Positions 15,787 through 20,915 of a DNA stretch of 20,915 nt are shown here, piece by piece; position 1 is the first letter of the stretch, and each line of letters opens with the position of its first letter. The translations under genes were made by a program, and so were the position numbers. The DNA lies in NCBI GenBank assembly GCA_937905855.1, contig CALCWU010000005.1:1-20915 (forward strand). The letters run 5' to 3'. Origin of the DNA: an uncultured Mollicutes bacterium (GTDB lineage: Bacteria > Bacillota_I > Bacilli_A > Acholeplasmatales > Anaeroplasmataceae). The notes under the pieces are model-generated. The model ran no database searches. It saw only the letters and a list, made by a program, of their open reading frames with translations, and was not told where the DNA came from.

Positions 15787-16748
15787 GACATTTCTTTAAT
15801 AGACATTTAAATAAAATTGTTGCGTTAGCCTTTGTTTTTGTAATGTTATTTGGATTAACAAGCTGCCGTCAAGGAAACTGGAGCCAAAGAGTATATACTA
15901 CTTATGGAGCAGAATTTAATTTTGAGTGGTGGGGTCAAGCTATTACTGGTTGGCCAATTGCACTTATATCTTATCCAATTGCTTGGCTTTGCTCAGCTAT
16001 TGGAAAGGGTCTTGGAAATTCTTATGCTTGGGGTATTATTTTTACTACTCTAATCGTTAGAACAATTGCTTGGCCTATTTATTCAAAGCAAAATGGTACA
16101 TCTATTAAGATGACTATTATGCAACCAGAAATGGAAAAGATTCAAAGAAAATATTATGGAAGAACAGATCCTGAGAGTAAGAATAGAATGAATCAAGAAA
16201 TGATGAACTTATATAAAAAATATAAATTCAATCCATTTGGTTGTTTCTTTACTATGATACTTCAATTCCCTATTTTTATGGCAATGTATGAGGTTGTTCG
16301 TCGTATTAACCTAACAACAACTACAACAATTGCTGGAGGAATTGCTAGTGTTGAAACTGCAGGAAAATTTGCGTTAATAAATACAAAATTATTTAATTAT
16401 TTTGAATTAAATACTAGTTTCTATCAAGCTACTACTACCCATGATAAGGTATTTGCTGTTGTAATTGCTCTAATGTTTGGTGCTGTTACAATTATAAGTC
16501 AAAAGCTAGCTACAAGAAAACCAAGCTATCAAAAGAATTATCCTAATAAGAATCCTAAAGCTGATGATCAAGCAAAGCAAATGAAAATGATGAACTCAAT
16601 TATGACTGTTATGTTTGTAATTATGTCATTATCTTCAACATCTTTAGCATTATATTGGTTAATTGGTGGTATTTATCAATTAGGACAATCACAGGTTGGT
16701 CGTATTATGAATGAAAGAAACTATTATAAAATGAAAGCTAAGATGTAG
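15783..16748 (+). CDS. yidC: Membrane protein insertase YidC (OxaI family lipoprotein)
   Basis: The 321-aa protein inserts and folds membrane proteins, alone or with SecYEG. The N-terminus is a lipoprotein signal with lipobox LTSC (Cys28), as in Gram-positive SpoIIIJ/YidC. Then come the YidC core helices: TTLIVRTIAWPIY with the conserved groove Arg, a cytoplasmic helical hairpin (about 118-145), FGCFFTMILQFPIFMAMYEV, and the last helices near 215-235 and 280-305, ending in a basic tail. It starts at TTG 15783, whose bases overlap the rnpA stop (TTGA), with AAGGAG 7 bases upstream; this implies translational coupling. jag follows after 13 bases. Identification is secure. Confidence 0.96.
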   Translation: MRHFFNRHLNKIVALAFVFVMLFGLTSCRQGNWSQRVYTTYGAEFNFEWWGQAITGWPIALISYPIAWLCSAIGKGLGNSYAWGIIFTTLIVRTIAWPIYSKQNGTSIKMTIMQPEMEKIQRKYYGRTDPESKNRMNQEMMNLYKKYKFNPFGCFFTMILQFPIFMAMYEVVRRINLTTTTTIAGGIASVETAGKFALINTKLFNYFELNTSFYQATTTHDKVFAVVIALMFGAVTIISQKLATRKPSYQKNYPNKNPKADDQAKQMKMMNSIMTVMFVIMSLSSTSLALYWLIGGIYQLGQSQVGRIMNERNYYKMKAKM

Positions 16749-16761
16749 AGGTAAAGAGATT

Positions 16762-17373
16762 ATGCAGAAAAAAATTGAAATAATCGCTTCATCAGCCGAG
16801 GAAGCAATGAATAAGGCTGTAGAGAAATTACATATCTCTAGCGATAAAATCTTTATTAATGTATTAGGCGAATTACCATCAGGATTAAATTGTGAAGCAT
16901 TAGTTGATGTAAATCTTACACTTGAGGGTAAAAGATATTTAGAGGGCATTTTAAAGGCCTTAAATGTTAAATACCTTTTAGAGGCTAGAAACATCAATGA
17001 TGAATCTGAAATTCATTATATGATTAACAGTGATGAAAATCCTCTATTAATTGGAGCTAAAGGAAATACATTAGATGCACTTCAAACTTTGGTTAGAAAT
17101 GTTATATCTATGTATACAAAAGATAGAGTTATTACTTCTTTAGATATTGGATCTTACAAAAATAATCGTAATCAACAATTAGAAATTTTAGCTACAAAAA
17201 CAGCTAAGGAAGTTGCAAAAAGCGGTGTTGCTGTAAAATTAAGACCTATGAATTCCTATGAACGTCGTGTAATTCATGAAAAATTAAGTGATTGGCGTGA
17301 TGTTTATACTGAATCTGAGGGTGAAGGTGCTGAAAGAGCATTGGTTATTAAACCAAAGAAAAATAAAGAATAA
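16762..17373 (+). CDS. jag: RNA-binding protein Jag/KhpB (SpoIIIJ-associated)
   Basis: The 203-aa product shows an N-terminal Jag domain (residues 1-50), a KH domain with GAKG loop in NPLLIGAKGNTLDAL (about 93-107), and a C-terminal R3H domain with RPMNSYERRVIHEKL. It binds RNA and in other Firmicutes affects cell elongation and division with KhpA. It follows yidC by 13 bases, with AGAGGT about 10 bases before ATG 16762. The strong terminator immediately after it closes the rpmH-rnpA-yidC-jag unit. The usual downstream mnmE (trmE) gene is not present here. Confidence 0.95.
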   Translation: MQKKIEIIASSAEEAMNKAVEKLHISSDKIFINVLGELPSGLNCEALVDVNLTLEGKRYLEGILKALNVKYLLEARNINDESEIHYMINSDENPLLIGAKGNTLDALQTLVRNVISMYTKDRVITSLDIGSYKNNRNQQLEILATKTAKEVAKSGVAVKLRPMNSYERRVIHEKLSDWRDVYTESEGEGAERALVIKPKKNKE

Positions 17374-17380
17374 TTATTTT

Positions 17381-17418
17381 AACTACTAGAACCATAATGA
17401 AATCTAGTAGTTTTTTTT
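17381..17418 (+). terminator. Rho-independent terminator after jag
   Basis: A perfect 10-bp stem (AACTACTAGA at 17381-17390, TCTAGTAGTT at 17403-17412) with a 12-base loop runs into eight T residues. It begins 7 bases after the jag stop. Confidence 0.9.
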
Positions 17419-17451
17419 CGAGTAAAAACGTTTTTATTCATATGTCGAAAC

Positions 17452-17479
17452 TTGTAATATTATAGTTTTGCTTTATAAT
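17452..17479 (+). promoter_or_regulatory. Promoter of the OB-fold lipoprotein gene
   Basis: TTGTAA (17452-17457) and TATAAT (17474-17479) are 16 bases apart, followed by GAGGT eight bases before ATG 17502. A perfect 12-base palindrome AAAAACGTTTTT (17424-17435) lies 16 bases upstream of the -35 and could be an operator. Confidence 0.7.
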
Positions 17480-17501
17480 TAAAGTATGTGAGGTAAAAAG
17501 T

Positions 17502-19613
17502 ATGAAATTAAAAACAATAATCAAAACAATTAGTACTTCTTGCTTAGTAGCATTAACAGCTTTTTCACTTACATCATGTGGTGAAGAGAAAAATAGCTCA
17601 AATGCTTCTATAAGTAGTACAACAAGTAGTAGCACAACAAGTCCAAGTAGTACAACAAATTCAAGCAGTAGCTCAAATTCAACAAGTGCTACTAAAGAAA
17701 TCATTAGTATTGAAGAAGCTAAAAAACTTTGCACAAGTACTGATGCTACAGTAGAAAGATATTATATTCATGGTACAATTGAATCAATATCTAGCTATCA
17801 ATATGGTCAAATGGTAATTACTGATAGTACAGGAAGTATTGAAGCCTATGGTACATATGGTGCTGATGGAGTTAAAAGATATAATGAATTAGATGACAAG
17901 CCTGTAGTTGGTGATGAGGTAACATTATATGCAACCTTAAATTTACATAATAATACACCACAAATCAAAAGTGGTTGGATTGTAGAAATCGTTCATCATT
18001 CTACAGAAATTGATGATTCAAAGTATGAACAAATGACTGTTTTAGCAGCAAGAAATGCTGAAAGTGGTAAGCTTGTTAAAACAACTGGTGTTGTTGCTGC
18101 TATTACCTATGCAAATGGTCCAACACCTAATGGAATTTATTTAGTTGATAATACTAATTCAATTTATGTTTATAGTGCTGAAATTGCAAATTCAGTTAAG
18201 GTTGGTAATACAATTACTATTATAGGTGAAAAAACATATTATATTCTAGATAAAGAAAAAGAAAATGCTAAGAAATTTGGCTATGAAGGATGCTGCCAGC
18301 TTCAAAATGCTAAAATAGTTTCAAATGATAATGGCACAACTGATTATGATAAATCATGGATTACTGAAAAATCAGTTAAGGAAATTTATGAAACTCCTAT
18401 AACAACAAATATTACAACAACAATTTTTAAAACAACTGCTATAGTTAAAAAGGTTCCAGGAGCAAGCTTTGTTAATTATTATATAAATGATCTTGATGGT
18501 ACAACTGGTAATTATGTTTATACCCAAGCTAATGGTAAGGATTTTGCTTGGATGGATAAATATGATGGTAAGGTTTGTGAAATTTATTTATCAGCCTTAA
18601 ATGCTAAATCTACAACATCAGGTTGTAAATGGCGTTTCGTTCCTATTTCAATTAATGATGAGGAATTTGTTTATCCAGCAGAAAAGGTTCCTACATTTGT
18701 AATGGATTATTATGCTAAAGGCCAAATGTTTAGTGAATATACTGGAGATCCTGTTTTATCACTTATAAATAGTGTTTCTTCAGATGTTTTAAAATTTAGT
18801 GATGCTAAAATTACTTATACATCAAGTAATGAAGATATCTTCTACATTGCAACTGAAAATAATGACACAGTTTTACACGCTACTAAAAAGGTTGGATATT
18901 CTGATATTACTATTACTGTAAGCTATGATGGCAAACAAGCTACCTATGTTGAAAGAATTGAATATAAAGAGCCAGCAGAGGTAGAAAGCATTACTGTAAA
19001 GGCTGCAATAGATGCTACAGATAATACAACTGTTGTTGTAAAAGGAATAGTTGCTGCTTCTTTAGTAAATAAGGTTGGATTCTATTTAGTAGATGAAACA
19101 GCAGGAATTGCCGTAACAACTACAAATGAACAAATGGAAAAGCTAGGCCTAGGCCAAGAGGTAGTTGTTTCTGGTAAAAAGGTTACAACTATTGGTAGTA
19201 ATCCAGGTCAAACAGCTATTTTAGATGCTGAGGTATTAGTTAACTATTATGGTAAGCAAGATTATTCAACAGCTTCATTTATTACAGATAAGGCTTTATC
19301 AGAGCTTCCTCTTGGTGAAGATAATAAGACTAATCCAAAGACAACTGAAAATATTTATACATTGTCAGGAACACTTTTATTTGAAGGAGATGGCTTCTCA
19401 TCTAAATTATATGTAGTTGTAGATGATACAAAACTTTTAATGTATACATCAAGTGCAAATCAATATAATTGGTTAAAGGATTATGAAAACCAAACAGTTA
19501 AAATGGATTTAGCATTATGTAATTGGAATGGTCAAGGTGTAAAGGGTTCAATCCTTGCAATTTATGATCCACAAACAAATACAAGAATTGTTAATAGTTT
19601 AAATTTTAATTAA
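17502..19613 (+). CDS. Surface lipoprotein with repeated OB-fold-like domains and an Ig-like domain
   Basis: The 703-aa protein has a lipoprotein signal peptide (lipobox LTSC, Cys26) and a Ser/Thr/Asn-rich linker to about residue 63. I read five beta-rich repeats resembling OB folds, each with a V-x-G-x-V opening strand and a GxYLVD- or ITDSTG-like hairpin: about 64-165, 175-275, 285-390, 500-590 and 600-700. Between the third and fourth is a likely Ig-like domain (about 395-495, with ITYTSSNEDIF...ATKKVGYSDITITV). Extracellular OB folds of this kind occur in YhcR-type nucleases and in surface proteins, but no nuclease motif is visible, so it may bind nucleic acid, carbohydrate or protein outside the cell. 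It has its own promoter and terminator and is a single-gene unit. Function is unknown; export and lipidation are fairly sure. Confidence 0.75.
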   Translation: MKLKTIIKTISTSCLVALTAFSLTSCGEEKNSSNASISSTTSSSTTSPSSTTNSSSSSNSTSATKEIISIEEAKKLCTSTDATVERYYIHGTIESISSYQYGQMVITDSTGSIEAYGTYGADGVKRYNELDDKPVVGDEVTLYATLNLHNNTPQIKSGWIVEIVHHSTEIDDSKYEQMTVLAARNAESGKLVKTTGVVAAITYANGPTPNGIYLVDNTNSIYVYSAEIANSVKVGNTITIIGEKTYYILDKEKENAKKFGYEGCCQLQNAKIVSNDNGTTDYDKSWITEKSVKEIYETPITTNITTTIFKTTAIVKKVPGASFVNYYINDLDGTTGNYVYTQANGKDFAWMDKYDGKVCEIYLSALNAKSTTSGCKWRFVPISINDEEFVYPAEKVPTFVMDYYAKGQMFSEYTGDPVLSLINSVSSDVLKFSDAKITYTSSNEDIFYIATENNDTVLHATKKVGYSDITITVSYDGKQATYVERIEYKEPAEVESITVKAAIDATDNTTVVVKGIVAASLVNKVGFYLVDETAGIAVTTTNEQMEKLGLGQEVVVSGKKVTTIGSNPGQTAILDAEVLVNYYGKQDYSTASFITDKALSELPLGEDNKTNPKTTENIYTLSGTLLFEGDGFSSKLYVVVDDTKLLMYTSSANQYNWLKDYENQTVKMDLALCNWNGQGVKGSILAIYDPQTNTRIVNSLNFN

Positions 19614-19623
19614 TAATTTAATT

Positions 19624-19660
19624 AAAGCTTTAGGTTCGTCCTAGAGCTTTTTATTTTTTA
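19624..19660 (+). terminator. Rho-independent terminator after the lipoprotein gene
   Basis: AAAGCTTTAGG (19624-19634) pairs with CCTAGAGCTTT (19640-19650) with one G-T pair and a 5-base loop TTCGT, then a T-rich run. It starts 10 bases after the stop codon. Confidence 0.88.
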
Positions 19661-19694
19661 AAAAATATGTCTATATCCACTTATGAATAATGTA

Positions 19695-19722
19695 TTGACA
19701 TAAGTAAATGATGATTTATAAT
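19695..19722 (+). promoter_or_regulatory. Promoter giving a probable leaderless mRNA
   Basis: A perfect TTGACA (19695-19700) and perfect TATAAT (19717-19722) are 16 bases apart. The usual start point, 7 bases on, falls at or one base before ATG 19730, and there is no Shine-Dalgarno between them. Confidence 0.75.
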
Positions 19723-19729
19723 ATTAAAT

Positions 19730-20503
19730 ATGAAAAAGAAAATATTATATGTTATAAAAATTATTGTATTGTCATTTGTTATATGGGCAACTACATCTTC
19801 AGCAGTTGAGCATATAAGTATTAAAAAAGAAATAAATGCATTTATAAAGAAAGGAGTATATCAAGATAATATTTCATCAGATAGTGTTAAATATTATGCT
19901 ATTTATGATGAAAAAGAAACTAAAGAAGCATTTTATTATCTTAATGGTATTAGATATCCTGGTACTCTTGGTGATATAATGCTAGGATTACGTTCACCAT
20001 TTCCTAATTCAATCTTTGATCCTTTTTTAAGCTTTTATACTGGTGGACATGCGGCATTATGTGGTAGTGAATATTATGATCAAAATTTAACAATTAATGA
20101 GTTTGATTGTATTGAAGCAACTGGTATTAATGAGGATGGTAGTACGACATCTCGAGTATCTAATAGAGACTATTGGTTAGATAATGAATATCGCAATGAG
20201 GTAATTGGTATTAGAGTAAAATGTGATGAGAAAAAAAGAGAAAAAGCCTTTAATTACGCTATTTCTTATATTAATGATCCTTATAATTTTTCTTTCATAT
20301 TTAACACGAATAAAAAAAAATATTGTACAGATATTATATCTAAAGCCTATAAAAATGCTGGAATTAATTTAAATAAGGATGGCGTTGCCGTTACGGTTAT
20401 GGATTTAATGTGTAATAATAATACCTATATGTTTTATTATAAATGCTTTGATAGTATGGGAATAACTCATATTTATTATTTAACAAATAATATCCAAAAA
20501 TAA
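19730..20503 (+). CDS. Membrane-anchored permuted papain-fold enzyme (YiiX/NlpC-P60-like)
   Basis: The 257-aa product has an N-terminal signal anchor (about 5-25). Its main domain fits the circularly permuted NlpC/P60-like fold (YaeF/YiiX, DUF830 type): GDIMLGLRS, then GGHAAL with His107, a likely third catalytic residue Glu129 in IEATGI, and the nucleophile Cys199 in YCTDIISKAYKNAGI downstream of them, which is the permuted order. Members are hydrolases or acyltransferases acting on lipids, amides or cell-wall peptides; the substrate here is unknown. The anchor places it outside the cell. It has a strong private promoter but no ribosome binding site, so translation is probably leaderless. 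It overlaps the 3' end of the minus-strand frame by 28 bases. Fold assignment is good; function is open. Confidence 0.75.
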   Translation: MKKKILYVIKIIVLSFVIWATTSSAVEHISIKKEINAFIKKGVYQDNISSDSVKYYAIYDEKETKEAFYYLNGIRYPGTLGDIMLGLRSPFPNSIFDPFLSFYTGGHAALCGSEYYDQNLTINEFDCIEATGINEDGSTTSRVSNRDYWLDNEYRNEVIGIRVKCDEKKREKAFNYAISYINDPYNFSFIFNTNKKKYCTDIISKAYKNAGINLNKDGVAVTVMDLMCNNNTYMFYYKCFDSMGITHIYYLTNNIQK

Positions 20504-20811
20504 TAAATGATAATAGGAAGTAGCAACGATAGCTCCTTCCTATTATGTTTATATAGATTAGAAAATATTAGAATTATTGAGAATGCTGAAATGTAATTTA
20601 AATTGAATAGAATAAAAGAAAATAAATAGCTTAATAGATGGAGTAAAAAAAGACAAATTATTTTTTTGTTGTCATATTTTGAAAAATAGTAACTAAAAAA
20701 TAAACAAAGGCCAATAGCTCCTACAATTAACGAAATATCTAAATAATTGAAGTAATAAATTGGAAATAAATATAAAAAAGCAAGTGCTAGTAAATAATAA
20801 CAAAAACGCAT
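20476..20811 (-). CDS. Small multi-pass membrane protein, unknown
   Basis: This 111-aa frame is very hydrophobic, with four likely membrane helices (about 5-17, 26-42, 52-75 and 95-110) separated by short basic loops (YFSKYDNKK, LYKHNRKE). I recognise no family. In favour of a real gene: AGGTGA lies 6 bases before ATG 20811 and a TATAAT-like -10 precedes it. Against it: it is short, lies on the opposite strand to its neighbours, overlaps the papain-fold gene by 28 bases, and a hairpin that could terminate that gene lies within its last codons. I think it is more likely real than not. Confidence 0.5.
   Translation of the reverse strand: MRFCYYLLALAFLYLFPIYYFNYLDISLIVGAIGLCLFFSYYFSKYDNKKIICLFLLHLLSYLFSFILFNLNYISAFSIILIFSNLYKHNRKELSLLLPIIIYYFWILFVK
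20510..20546. terminator. Bidirectional-looking hairpin between convergent genes
   Basis: ATAATAGGAAG (20510-20520) pairs perfectly with CTTCCTATTAT (20536-20546), with three more pairs inside the loop. The downstream runs are T-rich but broken on both strands. It starts 6 bases after the papain-fold gene stop and lies within the 3' end of the minus-strand frame. Confidence 0.5.
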
Positions 20812-20884
20812 TTAAATCACCTGCTATTATATATGCATTATTAGGATATAAATTGCTTTAAATGTAGATATTAATTGCTAAATA

Positions 20885-20893
20885 TGATATAAT
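20885..20893 (+). promoter_or_regulatory. Extended -10 promoter at the right edge
   Basis: TGATATAAT (20885-20893) matches the extended -10 at the dnaA and kinase promoters; no good -35 is seen. An ATG at 20899, followed by ATT ATT TTT AGA, may be the start of a leaderless gene running out of the window. Confidence 0.4.
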
Positions 20894-20915
20894 AGGCTAT
20901 GATTATTTTTAGAGA

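Noticed and set aside
16689..16997. Minus-strand frame across the yidC-jag junction
   Set aside because: Antisense to two conserved genes with good ribosome binding sites of their own.
17443..17449. TGTCGAA resembling a Spo0A box, with a weaker copy near 8237
   Set aside because: Seven-base matches are expected by chance, and nothing in the window indicates sporulation genes.
17438..17734. Leu/Val-rich minus-strand frame opposite the lipoprotein start
   Set aside because: It is the reverse of the Ser/Thr linker repeats, covers a good promoter, and has no own signals.
1..20915. tRNA, rRNA, CRISPR array, insertion sequence or attachment site
   Set aside because: I saw no tRNA-like cloverleaf, no regular repeat-spacer pattern, no transposase and no flanking terminal repeats; remnants and repeats present do not meet those definitions.

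Overview
The window is A+T-rich DNA from a low-GC Firmicutes/Mollicutes-type bacterium, probably an uncultured gut lineage near Erysipelotrichia or the RF39/Acholeplasma-like Bacilli; that placement is inference. UGG is the Trp codon and UGA ends several genes (rnpA and the AAA_14 ATPase, for example), so the code is standard bacterial and not the Mycoplasma one. Shine-Dalgarno sites are Bacillus-like, but several promoters sit so close to their start codon that the mRNAs look leaderless or nearly so.

The window contains the chromosomal origin. DnaA boxes lie on both sides of dnaA: a cluster at 8017-8214 upstream of it, and a second set at 6468-6556 between dnaA and dnaN, giving a bipartite oriC. 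Intact genes left of the origin, except the permease at the edge, are on the minus strand (dnaA, dnaN, a TIM-barrel isomerase, an AAA_14/DUF4143 ATPase, an RNA ligase). Those to the right, except the last small one, are on the plus strand. Transcription therefore runs with the two replication forks.

Left arm (1-5271): the end of an FtsX-type permease, then an accessory stretch with an Rnl2-like RNA ligase, an intact AAA_14/DUF4143 ATPase, a decayed DUF4143 relative, a 46-codon acetyltransferase remnant and gene-poor spacers. The isomerase follows dnaN by 7 bases.

Right of oriC, rpmH-rnpA-yidC-jag (15213-17373) is the usual origin-side block, but it is separated from oriC by about 7 kb holding three genes: a soluble hybrid histidine kinase, an 897-aa protein with twelve predicted membrane segments fused to an McrB-like AAA+ ATPase, and a DUF2357/McrC-like protein with zinc-ribbon cysteines and no evident nuclease motif. 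The last two form a tight operon. They are the best candidate here for an undescribed system, because the membrane half of the ATPase looks like a four-helix module present three times.

Right arm (17502-20915): a lipoprotein with about five OB-fold-like repeats and an Ig-like domain, a membrane-anchored permuted papain-fold (YiiX/NlpC-like) enzyme with a probably leaderless mRNA, a small membrane protein on the opposite strand, and a promoter at the right edge.
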